From Bathymodiolus brooksi (taxonomy: Eukaryota; Mollusca; Bivalvia; Mytilida; Modiolidae), in assembly GCA_963680875.1 (NCBI GenBank), contig OY804576.1:79365668-79429667 (forward strand): DNA of 64,000 nucleotides, in the 5' to 3' direction. Shown here piece after piece: positions 1 through 12,606 of this stretch (positions within the stretch are counted from its first letter, which is position 1; the number at the start of each line of letters is the position of its first letter). The notes under the pieces were generated by a model. That model did no database searches. It saw only the letters and a program-made list of their open reading frames with translations, and was not told the origin of the DNA. A program made the translations under genes and the position numbers.

Positions 1-1678
1 GAGTTTGCTGTTTATATACAATGATGAAAAAAAACTCACACCTCAACGTTGCATGTGAGACGACCTCTTCCCTAAATTTGAAACTTGTGTGCTGTAAATT
101 TCAACTATATAAATGTATGTATGTTTAAAATGTTATCAGTTATATCATGTACTACCTGTATGCAGACTATTTCCCATCAAAAATTTGTACTCTAGCATTT
201 TTTCCCCAACTACATCATGATCTCCTGTAAAGATACATGTATGGCAAGTGTTGGTTTGTGATGTTAGTATGATGCAAAAACAGATGATTTTACAAAAAAA
301 AAGAAAAAAAGAAAAAAAATAGCATGAACAAAAAAATTGCATGTATTAATCAGCTTTTGTTTTTCAGGTATACTAATCTATTTTTGTTTTTTTCAGAAGT
401 ACGAGTGGCCTACAGCAATACTTGTTTTGTTTTCTGTACTTTTTTGTGAATTGTGGGGATAATATTAAAGTATACTTTAGTATAGTAAGTTACTAACACA
501 TGAAATTCCACTGAGGGTTAGATAAAAACACGTCGGACTCAATGCACAATCAGGTCGGCAGTAAATCATCTCCAAAATTTATTTAACGTTAAAACTGTTT
601 CATAAAAATTGTTCAAGTTTACTCCCGTAGCAAAACAACTACGATTACCAACTTTATTTTGGATGAGATAAAAAGGTCGATTTCTATTTCTGTCTATTAC
701 GGATGAAAACGGTCAATAAAAAATGGCCGCTGACGAGAAATCGACCTTAAAATTGTTTTTTTATTGCAGATTTCATACTCTCCACACTCGGGTACCAACA
801 CAAAAATTAAATGAGATATGTGTTTATATATATTAAACATCATACTAAAATTTGCCATTGGTACCTGCTTGTGGTTATACTGAAAATTGACATTAAATAC
901 ACATTTCTTGTTAGATTTCATATATTTTCACGAAACGATAGACTTTTCATTGACTAGTGTGACGTCATCTCACGTGCAAATATGGAAAATTGTTACCAAA
1001 ATAGTAGTTGGGGTAAAGGTCTTGTAAAATCAAGAAACAACGAAAGCTATACGTTTCATTTATAATTTGTCTATTTTTTAGGCCAATTTCTGCCCTTATC
1101 ATACATACTCCTTTCCCCATCTAACAAAACATTACATTTCCCTATCTAACCGTTCATTGCATTCCCCCTGCACTTTAATAGTCGACTTTCAATAAATATT
1201 TATATTTTGAAGCCGACAATTAACATGAACAAAATGAGCAAGCTGTTTGGCATAATAATTTAAATATATTCTTTTAATCTTTCAAAATGTATCACTTTAA
1301 TTCTTCTTTGAACGTTTTAAAAAGTCCTACTTTTGGTGATTTTTAGTTAAATGATTCAATAATTCTCTAAATTTCCAAAATTAAGATAAATGCAATTATA
1401 TGCATTAATTCATTACTAATGTAAATATTTTCTTTCTTTTTTTAGAATTTATTTTCTGTTTTTTGCAATCTCTTTTGGCATTTTTTATTGTTTTGTTTTT
1501 TTATTATTTTTAATCGAGATCTGCCATGACACAAGACCATGATAAGTAGTATACAACAATACAAGAAATCGGGAACGTCAATGATCATTATACAAATTCT
1601 GACATGACATAAAAATATTGTACATTGTATATATACATTTTGTATAATTTGTAAAAGTATTCTATATTGGAAATTTTT
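1..1678. other. No gene recognised
   Basis: AT-rich sequence with A/T runs and short frames that look non-coding. I see no splice-bounded coding segment or well-defined repeat. Confidence 0.5.
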
Positions 1679-1722
1679 GTTTAACACCACTTTCTACAAT
1701 ATTTCAGTTATATCGTGGCAGT
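1679..1722 (-). mobile_element. SINE-A tail fragment
   Basis: TTAACACCACTTTCTACAAT and ATTTCAGTTATATCGTGGCA, the reverse of the SINE-A 3' domain. Confidence 0.6.
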
Positions 1723-2025
1723 TCATTTAGTTGTAGTTGTGTATAATTAGAGGTAGTTATAATATTGTTAGTCATTGAATGGATATACAATTTTAAACCA
1801 AATCTTTTTCCGGTGGACGCCATTGGTTTTAATGCTGGGTTTAAGTATATCAAGGTGTATATATTGCCGATTTGTCATATTTAACTTTATTATAAATATA
1901 ATTGTATAATATATCTAAATATATAAGTTGTATTAAATCGACAGCTGAAAAAAAAGTTCACTCATGCATCGAGCTGGTCGACAAACTTCAGTTTGTGTTG
2001 TGTTTTTCATGTATTGATAAGAGTG

Positions 2026-2560
2026 TGCTTGAATGAAGATGAGACCTTTAAGGGTTATGAGAGGTATTATCATTACTTGATTTCCATCTCTCCTCATCGT
2101 CCGTAAACTTTTACATTTTAATCTCTTCCCTAAAACCACAGGACCAATTGTGTTCAAACTTGGTAGGAGTGTCCATTTGATAGTTCTCAAATAAGTTTTT
2201 AGTTCACCAGGGCCTAGGGCTCAAATGAGCTTTTCCCATCACTTTGTGTCTGTCGTCTGTCACCCGTTAACTTTTTGCATTTGATCTTCTCAAGAACCAC
2301 TAGGTCAAATTGGACCAAACTCTGATGTGATACTCTTCCAAAATTGTGTCCGCTGACCTTGCCTAATATTAAAGATGGTTGCCATGGCTTCTAATTGGTT
2401 GAAAAATTGGAAATCTTTGAAAATCTTCTTCAGAACCATGAGATGGATTGAAACCAATTTTAGTCAAAATGCAGGAACTGCTCATCCTCTAGAGCAGATG
2501 AGAGCATCCTCAAATCAGTTCATTGTGTTTACCCAGTTAGAGATATGCAAATTACAATCT
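2026..2560 (+). mobile_element. Degenerate Helentron-like TTTTTAGCTCACC repeat
   Basis: Shows GGCCTAGGGCTCAAATGAGC, CATCACTTTG and ACCCGTTAAC, then repeated ACCACTAGGTCAAATTGGAC and AAGATGG segments like the better copies at 9009 and 15799. Both ends are decayed. Confidence 0.5.
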
Positions 2561-2825
2561 GTTGTGTCTTGTAATTCAAATGGATTTTAATTGAATTTGT
2601 CAAGAAATACTAGCAAGTTTTTTTTCTTCAGAATCTTGTATCTTGAAAACTTAAAAAATTATGCCGTTTTCTAAACTAGGCCTAGTATGCCACTGCATAT
2701 ATCTTCTATAGTATTAAGCAGACAATTTAAATATCTCATGTGACATATAGACTGTAAGATTGATACAACGACAACTTCGACATTTTGTTTTTTAATTGTT
2801 GCAGACATTTTCAGTTGCTATCCTC

Positions 2826-3050
2826 TCGTCAACGAAGTTGCGAAGGGATATAGTAACGCTACCGTCCATCCGTAACATCCTTGTGAACACTCTAGAATCA
2901 ACATCCTTCAATGGATTTTGACCAAACTTGGTACACACTTAGTTCTTAAGAGAATCTGGAACCCTATTGATTTTCAAGGTCAAAGGTCAAGGTCCCGGGT
3001 CAAATTTGTAGGCGAGGGGATATGCCACGCTTTGCATTGCCCTTGTAAAA
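2826..3050 (+). repeat. Interspersed repeat with CGAAGTTGCGAAGGGATATAG
   Basis: The head GTCAACGAAGTTGCGAAGGG is followed by GTAACGCTACCGTCCATCC, CTTGTGAACACTCTAGAATC and GACCAAACTTGG. This is recognisable from memory as a class dispersed in bivalve genomes. It has no protein-coding capacity. Confidence 0.4.
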
Positions 3051-3682
3051 TTTATATTAACGAAGTCAGCCTCTCACTTATTCTTTTGAGATTTTGGGGC
3101 TGGAAATGTCTCTTCTACTAGCCTATTGCAGTTGGTGGAGAGAGCATAAAGTATCATAGCTGACTCCTATCCTTTCTTCTTCGATTGTTCCCATTATTCA
3201 AATATAAGACACATTGTTTCAAAATCTCAACTGGCTACCTAATTATTGTGCTTTAGACCTTACACTTTTGACCTGTGGTAATCCTACACTCCCGTATGAA
3301 CAGAACGTAATTATTGTTAAGAATGTGTTTGAACATATAAAGAGGTCTGAAAGGTTTCTTGTTGTCTAGTTGTTCACCAAAACAACAATCGCACACATCA
3401 TCACCACTAACCCTCTCTCTCATTCCTTTCTTCATTCTCTGTTTTAGTTCAATCTACACATATTAATGTAAGAAATATTTATATGCATGCATGCTCTATC
3501 AAATAATGTTGTAACTTATTGTATATAGGAGAAGACTTCATAAGTGTGTTTAACTTGTGTCTTATCCTTTTTGCACATTCGAGCAAATAAAATATGTTTA
3601 AACTAAACTAAACTATCATAGCTGATAAGTAAGTGAAAAATTTCACGGAACCTGTTAATAAATTTCCTGGTTTTTCAATATA

Positions 3683-3830
3683 CAGTCAAACCTTGCAAGG
3701 CAATGGTGAAATATGGTCACATAAGGCAGGTGGTCACTTAATACAGGTATAATTAATATTAAATGCACTGTGAAGGGAAATTTAAATTAAGGTCACACAA
3801 TATAAGTTATCACTTAAGCAGGTTTGACTA
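3683..3830. mobile_element. Short TA-flanked inverted-repeat element (CAGTCAAACC family)
   Basis: Begins TA|CAGTCAAACCTTGC and ends GCAGGTTTGACTATA. It is about 148 bp and has GGTCAC subterminal motifs. Fits a non-autonomous Tc1/mariner-superfamily (pogo/Tigger-like) MITE. Confidence 0.6.
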
Positions 3831-3984
3831 TATGATTCAAAGAAGTGGTATTTTAAATATATCTACATTAAAAGGGAGTTACTGCATCGGTGATGTTATG
3901 GTTGTCAAACCTGCATTCATAGTGACCACCTCTTAAGCAAAAACTTGTATTATGTGATGTAATGGTTGTGCGGTAGATTGTGCC

Positions 3985-4115
3985 TTCGATCGTGTTGGTC
4001 TAGTACAAAGCTGACCTCATCCTCATCTCATTGATAATTACGTTGACTTGTTCTCGCCATGATATAGCTGAAAAATTGCGGAGTTGGTGTTTAAACAACA
4101 ATCACTCTCAGTCAC
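3985..4115 (+). mobile_element. SINE-C 3' part
   Basis: GTCTAGTACAAAGCTGACCT, then GTTCTCGCCATGATATAGCT and ACAACAATCACTC. Confidence 0.55.
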
Positions 4116-4431
4116 TGGTGAATAATTTATACATATTTTATTTTCACTCACTTAAAAGGGAGTATGATTTGTTGCCTATAATAAAATTGTTGGTATAATT
4201 TGATGAACACAATTCAAAAAATTATGAAAGATCTATTAAAAAATTACTTAATAGTATAAATCAGCAGAAAGTGATTTACAAGACTATGATTGGTTATAAA
4301 GGTATTCATATAGAATTGTAAATAAAGAGGTAAACAATTTAAAAGCCATCGAATTTTGAGTTCGGCTGAAGTCAAAATCCAATTTTGGGCATTAAATCTT
4401 TTTTAATGTCCATATCTGAAAAGAAATTAAA

Positions 4432-4610
4432 TAGTAAAACCTGCACATGTGGTCACCTCTATTAAGCAGTCAACTCTATTAAAAGATCACTTGTTTCTTG
4501 TCCTATCACAGAAAACTTCATATGAATTGAACCTCTTTTAAGAGGTCACCTGCCATATAAGGCCACTTTTTCGTTGTCCCAAAAGTGACCTCTTAATGCA
4601 GGTTTGACTA
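4432..4610. mobile_element. CAGTCAAACC-family MITE
   Basis: Left end TAGTAAAACCTGCACATG, right end TGCAGGTTTGACTA. The interior has AGAGGTCACCTGCCATATAA, shared with the fragment at 29906-29996. Confidence 0.55.
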
Positions 4611-4828
4611 TGTTGAATTTTCTAGAGCTATATTTTGTTCAACAACAATTGGTTTGTACAATGACCTAACACTCTGTGGGAAGGTGACTTGGAGACCACT
4701 GTATTTTCTGTACTTTCCTCTAGATTTTATCTTTACATGTGATTTTGACCTATTTTTTTTAAAATTTTCAAATAGAGTACAGGTGAATATGCTGTCAATA
4801 GATTAGAAACAAAAACTTTTCATTCCCA

Positions 4829-5055
4829 TAAAGGAGGGAGGGTGTGGTCATATGGTAGTTGGATTTCATGGCAAGGTGTACTCGATTTAACACATTCCCA
4901 TAAAGGGGGAGGGCGTGGTCATATGGACTTGGTAGTTGGATTTCATGGCAAGGTGTACTCGATTTAACAATATATGATAAAGTTTAATCAGTGATAGGTC
5001 GATGGTTTTCTCCAGGTAACTGAAATATTGTTGAAAGTGGCATTAAACACCAAAA
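4829..5055 (+). mobile_element. SINE-A copy with an internal direct duplication
   Basis: The head segment with TGGTAGTTGGATTTCATGGC, CAAGGTGTACTCGATTTAAC and the preceding GGTCATATGG occurs twice (about 4843 and 4915). The usual body follows, then the tail TTGAAAGTGGCATTAAACAC. Confidence 0.6.
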
Positions 5056-5639
5056 CCTCCTAACCCTCCATCATACTGGATTATTTATATATAGATAATG
5101 AATATTATTATTTATCGACAAACATTTTTAACAAATATTACTAGGATAGATAAAAAACTACATATAAATTTGTTTCTTATAGTTAATCCTTTTAATGGAA
5201 AATATTATATTTAAGGTTTCAATTAGTGTGTCAAACAAAATACTGTGTCCACACTTGTTTGTAATATACACTAGTTCAACTTTCTCTTGTCGATATTCTG
5301 TGATCCTATCGTGCTTCGCTCTGCGTAGCCTTTTATTTTATTTTCATAAATAATTTCAGTGTAAATCAGAAGTCCATTTAACAAGGTACAGCAACACACC
5401 AGGCTGCTCTGTAATTGAATTGAATATCACTTTGATTGTTGTTCTTCACCTTATAGTCACGTATGGCATTCAATGACATCCACTTACAACACTTTAATTT
5501 TTTATTTGAAAAATAACTTGAATGTTACATATATTTTTTTACAGATGTTTAGAAGATTGTATATACCATGGCCATTACAGAAATATGTATGGTGAATGTA
5601 TAATATAAGTTTATGAAGATTATCTTCAGTTTATAGGTA

Positions 5640-5735
5640 CAGTCAAACCTGTATTAGTAGGCCACCTTTGGGAGAAAGAAAATGTGGTCTTTTAAGACAG
5701 GTGACCTCTTAAAAGAGGGTCAATTCATTGAAACG
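5640..5735 (+). mobile_element. Left-end fragment of a CAGTCAAACC-family MITE
   Basis: Starts TA|CAGTCAAACCTGTATTAG, with AGGTGACCTCTTAAAAG inside. The right end is missing. Confidence 0.5.
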
Positions 5736-6643
5736 AATACAGTCACTTCCGGTCTGTTCTAAATTGATTTAAAAACTAAAAAAAAAGTGTTTTAAAAATC
5801 AAATGTCAGTAATTTGGAGTTGAACATATTTTTATAATCTGCATTGGAACAATTATCTGTATTTTAAAGGCTTACTTTACATTTGAGAGGAAATGATCAT
5901 GATGGCATTGTTACACATGGCCGGTCTAGAGAATTCCGAATGCATATGAAAAATCAAGCGCAAACCCGAAGTGGTTGTATCCGTTTCAGTGACTGAAAAA
6001 TAGAAAATGCGACTTTCGCTGAATATTCTTGTCCAATTCGTCTGAGGGGGGCTCGGTATTTATATTTAAATGTGGCAGTCGAAAAGAGAAATATCTCGGG
6101 AGTGTAACGATATAATTGGGTCAGCGAAAGGATCACAAATAAGCGAAAAATATTGAGGCGAAGTGGGGAAGGGGTAAAGGGCAGATGTTTACCTTGAAGT
6201 AAGGAAGAGGAGGGGGCATATATTTTTTGAATGAAACAAGTGCCTGTGACCCAAATAGAGTATTTCGTCAATTTACAATGCCAAATTAATATTTTAATAT
6301 GTCCATCTATCATGATAAAATTGAATTGGTTGATTATACATTGATAAGGTATCGGGCAGTGTTTATTTTTATTTGGGAATGTACACGACTTTTGCCAAAT
6401 GAAATATATAGCGTAAATGTAAAATACATCTTCGATTACAAAGTAAAGTTTCTTATAGCTTAAACGGACGCGGGCGTCGAGGAATTATTATTATTATTTT
6501 TTGTATTTTTTTTTTAGAATTCATTGAATGATCTCGTTTCGTTTCTCAGTTTACATATTCTGTTTACAGATTTTGTTTCATTTCGTTTCTCACTGTTGAA
6601 TGTGGGGAGTATACGGAAGATGAAGAAGAAGCATGTTAAACGT

Positions 6644-6755
6644 TAGTCCGAGATTCCTCTGCCGTCCGACGGCTTTGTTCGACTTGCTGTAGCTGTGTCC
6701 CACGGCTCACAGCAAGTCGAAAATAGCCGTCGGACGGCAGAGGAATCTCGGACTA
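6644..6755. mobile_element. 112-bp foldback MITE with 9-bp target-site duplication
   Basis: Arms 6644-6674 and 6725-6755 are perfect 31-bp inverted repeats (TAGTCCGAGATTCCTC…). After a 3-base mismatch, 6678-6690 pairs with 6709-6721. GTTAAACGT occurs exactly at 6635-6643 and 6756-6764. The 9-bp duplication suggests a Mutator- or Merlin-type source. It lies about 330 bp upstream of the PCMT1 ATG. Confidence 0.85.
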
Positions 6756-7087
6756 GTTAAACGTGAGTGACCATGTTAAAATGTAGATGAACCCTACATC
6801 ATGCTACAGATTGGTAATTATTCGGATCACTCTAGAATGTTCTTGTATCCTTTGCAACTCTCAGAATATTGAAGTGCAGCAAATAAAAATTGTCTGTGAA
6901 AAAAAAAACATCGCAAAAAAGTATTTATTCATGCATGTACCAGTGTTAACTGCGTTCTAGTTCTTGTTGCTGGAACAGGATAGCACTATTTGCATTGCAG
7001 ATGGTGTTGCAGCAATATTGCAGAAAGTTTATTTCAAATTTAGTAATTTTGTTGGGAATTCGGTCATTTTTTACAAGAGTTTCAATC

Positions 7088-7142
7088 ATGGCATGGCGCT
7101 CCAGTGGAAACAACAATACTGATCTTATAAATAACCTGCAAA
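7088..7142 (+). CDS. PCMT1: PCMT1 coding exon 1
   Basis: Encodes residues 1-18 ([10 protein letters not shown]...) and one base of codon 19, then a GTAAGT donor. The ATG at 7088 was chosen because MAW followed by a polar stretch is the conserved start of animal PCMT1. The second ATG, at 7093, is out of frame. Confidence 0.92.
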
Positions 7143-10100
7143 GTAAGTTGAAAGAAATATTGAAATCCTAACTGTTAACTTTTCTAATTTGCTGGGGCAT
7201 CTGGTCGTTTTGACATTTGCAGTAGCCAGTAGTCATCTCGCGCCTGGTTGTTTTGACCAGGTAATTTCGTTTCCCGAAATATAGTAGGGTTTTTGCAAGC
7301 ACTTGCATGATGCATGATATTGACCACTAAAGACCATGATATTAATCTATAAACATATTGTCTGAGATGTGAAAAATTAAATCAAAACAAATATCAGTGA
7401 TATAATTTAGTTTTGTCATTATTTGCTGCCTATTGCTATTTCAGATAATTGCAGGATGTTAAATTATTTTTCATCCAAAAAATAAAGATGTTAGACGTTG
7501 CTAAGTCTAAATGTAACATCATCTGCCTTCAGTAAATGTCTGCATGATGGTATAGTGCTCCTGAAAAGGGGGTGAGATTTACAGCATAAAATTTGCCTTT
7601 GGCCGAGACATCATGTCCGACATACATTTTTGTAAGGTAGAATTGTCTGGTCTTGGTTGTTGGATAACCTCATCGATACATTGTTGAACAAAACAAATAT
7701 AATATAGTTTTAAATAAAAGTTTGATGTTTGATTGAAAGCATGTGTCAATTATAAGATGCAAATAAAGAAATGTTAGATTCTTTTTATTTTTTTGAACAT
7801 TTTGATGCATCTGTGTTAATAGCAAATGTGTCTGTTTAAGGGGCAAAATTCGGAAAATTGTCTAAAAGGGTTAATTGAACACTCAAGAGATGTTTCGAAA
7901 GAATTTGGTGTTTTTTTTGCTATTTAATTGCCAGTAAAGGATGTCCGAAAGGTCAATCATATTTACCATAAAGTCTGTGACTCTGACTGTTCTATAAGGA
8001 AAGAAGGTGTCTGACTTATGGACAAACTACCCTATACAGTGTTTCAGCTAGACTTTGAAATCTTGAGGACAATTGGTAGTTTTATCAAAATTTCTTAGGA
8101 CATTCTTTAATACCAGTAAATAAATTAAACTAATAAATCAACTTTCTTTTAAAAATAAAATGATTAGGAAACAATAATTCAATGGCTTAAACAAGCTTCT
8201 TGCTGTTTTTCTCCTAGAATGCTAATGACAATTTTAAATCAAAATTAAAATTTCTCTTCAGAATACATTATATTACATGAATTTTCAAACATGTTATTTT
8301 CTAACAGAAAATGGGATTTTGAAAACTCCAGCAATTATTGAGGCAATGAAGCTGGTGGATAGAGGACATTTTGCCAAATTTAATGCATATACGGATTCAC
8401 CACAGTCGATAGGGTATGCTGTTACTATCAGTGCACCTCATATGGTGAGTATATTTACATGTCAGGTTCTGGATCACCAATAGGTAACAGTAATTGATAA
8501 TGTTGCCATTAGTGGCCTTCCTATGGTGGGTATTTTTACAAGTCATGTTCTAATTCACCTTGGTTTATGGACATGTTGTTTCCTCCAGTGTCCCTCACTT
8601 GGTGAGTATCTGTAAGTGATATTCACAATCAGTTTCAGGTTTAGGGTTGTGGTGTTTAATGCCACTTTCAACAATATTTCAGTTATTTCGTGGCAGGCAG
8701 TTTTATTGGTGGAGGGAACCGGAGAAAACCACTGACCTGTCGCAAGTCACTGAAAAACTTTATCACATAGTGTTGTATCGAGTACACCTTGCCAGTTTCA
8801 TTCGGCTTTTATACGACAATGTCATATTATAAAACTATTTATGTTTTCAACTTCGTTTGATTTTTTGTACTAAAATGAACTGAAATGTATGAATGAAATG
8901 TTTGACCAAACTCTTGTATAACTTGCTGTAAGAGGCTTTGAATTTGATTGTTTTTGTTGTGGAAGATGGTTTTCTCCCTTTGAATTTCATTGTAAATGCA
9001 CCATTTTTAGCTCACCTGGCCAAAGGCCATGTGAGCTTTTGCCATCACTTGGCATCCGTCGTGTGTCGTAATCTTTCACATTTAAATTTTCTCCTCTGAA
9101 ACCCCTGAACCAAATTAAACCAAACCTGGCAGGGTGGGTCCCTTTCAAAATTGTGTCTGACAGACCCACCCTCCATTCAAGCTGGCTGCTTTTACTAAAA
9201 ATAGAAATTTCTTCAATTATCCATTGCTGCTTTATTATAAATCTAAATTAGCTCAAATTTTAACTGCAGCTACATGACAATGAGTAGATTAACATTTATT
9301 CTGTGTTTTTCTGTGAAATTTTTCTTTCAACCGATTATGCACATTAGGCATATTTTGATAAAAGATCACATTTAAATCTTCTTCTCTGAAACCGCTGAAC
9401 CAAATTAAACCAAATTTGGCTGTGATAGTCGTTGGGTAGTCCCATTTCAAAATTGTGTCCGACAGCTCTGCCCTCCATTCAAGATGGCTGCTGTTACTAA
9501 AAATAGAAATTTCTTCAATTGTCCATTGCTGCTTTATTATAAATCAAAATGAGCTCAAATTTTAACTGCAGCTACATGACAATGAGTAGATTAATATATA
9601 TTCTGGGTTTTTCTGTTAAATTTTTCTTTCAACCGCTTTATAGCGATTATACAAATTAGACATATTTTGATAAAAGATCACATTTAAATCTTCTCCTCTG
9701 AAACCGCTGAACCAAATTAAACCAAATTTGGCTGGGATGGTCCTTGGATGGTCCCCTTTCAATATTGTGTCTGACAGCCCCACCCTCCATTCAAAATGGC
9801 TGCTGTTACTAAAAATAGAAATTTCTTTAGTTGTCAATTTCTGCTTTATTGCAAATTAAAATGAACTCATAACTGCAGCTACATGGCAATGAGTAGTTTA
9901 ACATATATTCTGGGTTTTTCTGTGAGATTTTTTCAGCCAGTTTATTCCATTTAGGAATATTATGAGATAAAAATCACATCAAAATCTTTGGGTGGCCCAC
10001 TTTCAAAATTATGTGTAACACCCCCATTTTCTATCAACTTTAGATGTCAAATTGAAAACCAGGTGAGTGATTGCAGGCTCATGGGAGCCTCTAGTTACTT

Positions 10101-12416
10101 CCTAATATCATCATATAAAAATAGATTCTTTATTCTTTGGAACACACTTTTAAAAGGGGAGATAACCCATATCAAATTTTCTGACATATCAAAATTCTTT
10201 TTCAATAATGATTTCAGTTTCAAATAAATTGAATATGAATGTGGTACAATGTATAATGTTGAACTTTTTACTAGTTTTCATTTCGGATGATAGTTCCGAA
10301 TTGCTTTCCACCTATAAGCTTTTTTTATTTCCAGGATGACATAAATATAATAAACAATTATAATTGATTAATTGATTTTTCAGCATGCTCATGCCTTGGA
10401 GTTATTGGCTGATCATCTGACGGAAGGATCAAAAGCTCTAGATGTCGGATCTGGAAGTGGTTATTTAACAGCCTGTATGGGTATATTGGTAGGGCTTTAT
10501 AACATTTTTGATGGTCTTATCTGTGAGAGTATGTATCGGGAAGAAAAAAGGATTAAATTCTAAAAATTCACTAATATCTTAGGCTCTGAATTGAATTGTA
10601 TTGTGGGATGAATCAAACAACTCATTCTTCCTAAGGGACATAGATGAGTGTCTTGTGTTTAGAGAATGTCATGACCATGTTACAGACCACTTTAAGCAGT
10701 GCCTTTGATGGGCAACGGTTTGTATGGAGTGAACTTATTTCAACATCTTAATCTAGTTAAAAACAGGCATCATATTCATCTTGTAAAATAGTAGGATGTT
10801 CTTGCCATCATATGGCTGAAAAATAGCTGAATTTGGCATTCAACAACAATCACTCACTCATTACATTGATGAATGACTTGTAAAACAATGTTGATCTGCC
10901 ATTCCAATTATGATTTTGAATATTTTTTTCTATACAGGTTGGAGAAACCGGAAAAGCTGTTGGTATTGATCATATTCCAGAATTAGTAGAAGAATCTATC
11001 AAACATATCAAGAAAGACAAATTGACACGGACATTACTGGAATCTGAGAGAATAATGTTAGTTTCTGGGGATGGTAGAAAAGGTTACCCTTCAGAAGGAC
11101 CTTATGATGCAATCCATGTAGGAGCTGCTGCCCCTAACTTACCAGAGCCTGTAAGTTTTAAATAGAGATTAAGGATGATCATTGGTTTGGTTTATGGTGT
11201 TTAACACCACTTTCAACAATATTTCAGTTATATCGTGGCAGTCAGTTTTATTGGTGGAGGAAACTGGAGTACCCAGAGAAAACCACCAAGTTTTATCAAG
11301 TCACTGACAAACTTTATCACATAATGTTTTATCGAATACACCTCTCCATGAACTGGGTTCGAAATCACAGTGTTTGTTTTGATAGGCACTGATTGCACAG
11401 GTAGTTGTAAATCCAACTACCATATGATCATGACCACGACTGCCCCTTAGACTGGAGTTAAGTGAAAGGTACCAGTTCTAATTTAAAAGTTGGGCATTGA
11501 CACTGTATTTCACGTTGTTAAATCAAGATGACAAGAATTTAGATTATACCAAATGAATTCAGTGAATTATTTACAACAAAGGTCCACAACTGTATCAGTA
11601 AAGGTCGAGCTAACATATGGTTAAATTTAGGTCTTATTACATTTGACTTCTATTTTACCTAGGATAGCAAACATGGGTTCAAGCTCCGTTGAGTTAAAAA
11701 GTAGGAATTTACTGCTTCTCTGCTAAGCACACAGTATTGAGGAATAAGAGCTAAGAATGATTGGCTCAGAATCTGAATTAGTTAATGTGTTCAAGTGGAG
11801 CGACATGTCTACCCTCAAACAGTTGTTTCAGTGAACTAGCACTGAAAAGATCCAACAAAGCATGTTGGTCTGGTACAAAGCAGACATCATCATCATCTCA
11901 TCGAATGTAACTTATTCTCGCCATGATTATAGCTCATTTGACCCAAACAACAATCACTAACAAACTGAATAACTGAATGGATGACTTAGAGCATTATACC
12001 ACTGCACATCAAATAGAAATTATATTCTGGCTTATCTTATTTTTTTCCAATTTAAGTACTGTAGTTTACTATATATCAATTCTCAAACATAGGCTGAAGA
12101 AGAATCATGAGCTGCTTACATATAATATCATTATGAAATGACCCAATTTATTGATTTCAATTACTTTTATTTACCATTTGTATATATACATGTATGATGG
12201 TATATTGATATACATTGTATTTGATATTTTCTATAGTTGGTAGAACAGTTAAAACCAGGAGGAAGATTGATTATTCCTGTTGGACCACAAGGCCAAAGTC
12301 AGCATTTATTACAAGTAGATAAAAAAACTGATGGAAGTATCGTAAAGAAGAATTTGATGGGTGTTATCTATGTTCCACTAACTTCAAAAGACAAACAGTG
12401 GCCAAGGTTTAAATAA
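7088..12416 (+). CDS. PCMT1: Protein-L-isoaspartate(D-aspartate) O-methyltransferase, five coding exons
   Basis: The cytosolic repair enzyme uses S-adenosylmethionine to methylate the abnormal carboxyl group of L-isoaspartyl (and D-aspartyl) residues in damaged proteins. Joining 7088-7142, 8308-8444, 10384-10488, 10938-11150 and 12237-12416 gives 690 bases, 229 residues and a stop, close to the roughly 227 residues of the animal enzyme. All introns are GT-AG and all phases agree. Visible family marks are the MAW start, DSPQSIG (about 48-54) and ISAPHM (59-64) of the substrate region, the SAM-binding motif [12 protein letters not shown] (83-94), GDGRKGY (143-149), [11 protein letters not shown] (155-165), [13 protein letters not shown] (175-187), and a basic C-terminus without a KDEL-type ER signal. 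I saw no frameshift or missing key residue. It is convergent with the LRP11-like gene downstream. Confidence 0.96.
8308..8444 (+). CDS. PCMT1: PCMT1 coding exon 2
   Basis: Follows a CTAACAG acceptor. It completes Lys19 and then reads NGILKT through DSPQSIGY and ISAPHM to Met64, ending at a GTGAGT donor in phase 0. Confidence 0.95.
8648..8794 (-). mobile_element. SINE-A, tail and body
   Basis: GGTGTTTAATGCCACTTTCA through TATCGAGTACACCTTG. The tRNA-like head is absent. In PCMT1 intron 2. Confidence 0.65.
9004..10094 (+). mobile_element. Helentron/Helitron-like non-autonomous element
   Basis: Starts TTTTTAGCTCACCTGGCC with a hairpin (GGCC AAA GGCC, CTCACC/GTGAGC), then the body GCATCCGTCG, CTGAAACCGCTGAACCAAA and CAAGATGGCTGC. 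About three diverged internal repeats of 300 bp each follow. It ends at GGAGCCTCTAG|T. It lies in PCMT1 intron 2. Confidence 0.6.
10384..10488 (+). CDS. PCMT1: PCMT1 coding exon 3 (SAM-binding motif)
   Basis: Follows a TTTTTCAG acceptor. It encodes 35 residues (65-99), including [12 protein letters not shown], the glycine-rich methyltransferase motif I. The donor is GTAGGG, weaker than the others, but it joins in frame to VGETGK in exon 4. Confidence 0.95.
10757..10862 (+). mobile_element. SINE-C 3' fragment
   Basis: TTCTTGCCATCATATGGCTG followed by GGCATTCAACAACAATCACT. In PCMT1 intron 3. Confidence 0.5.
10938..11150 (+). CDS. PCMT1: PCMT1 coding exon 4
   Basis: Lies between a TATACAG acceptor and a GTAAGT donor. 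It encodes residues 100-170, with [12 protein letters not shown] (motif I/II region), GDGRKGY and [11 protein letters not shown], all characteristic of isoaspartyl methyltransferases. Confidence 0.95.
11186..11448 (-). mobile_element. SINE-A, near full-length
   Basis: Tail, body and tRNA-derived head are all present in reverse; the head shows TGGTAGTTGGATTT and GATTTCGAACCC on the minus strand. In PCMT1 intron 4. Confidence 0.75.
11641..11960 (+). mobile_element. SINE-C, long copy
   Basis: ATGGGTTCAAGCTCC (B box), CTGCTTCTCTGCTAAGCACA, GGAGCGACATGTCTACCCTC and TTCTCGCCATGATTATAGC. In PCMT1 intron 4. Confidence 0.65.
12237..12416 (+). CDS. PCMT1: PCMT1 terminal coding exon 5
   Basis: Follows a TTTTCTATAG acceptor. 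It encodes residues 171-229 and a TAA stop. [13 protein letters not shown] and MGVIYVPLT match the family's C-terminal half, and the end (KDKQWPRFK) has the basic/aromatic character of the animal enzyme. Confidence 0.95.
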   Translation: MVEQLKPGGRLIIPVGPQGQSQHLLQVDKKTDGSIVKKNLMGVIYVPLTSKDKQWPRFK

Positions 12417-12606
12417 TAATGTGGATCCTTTCCTTGTTAATCTCTAGTTATAATGCATGTCTTTCTTGCTACTTCTGTTAGAAACCATGCATTTCATATC
12501 TCTACTGAAATAAACCATGCTATTCCTACCTCTACTGATATAAATCAAGCTTTTTCTACCACTACTGATATAAACCATGCTTTCCTGCTACTACTGTTGT
12601 ATGTAA

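Noticed and set aside
5954..6313. 119-codon minus-strand frame upstream of PCMT1
   Set aside because: No recognisable motif, atypical composition and no splice context. Probably chance.
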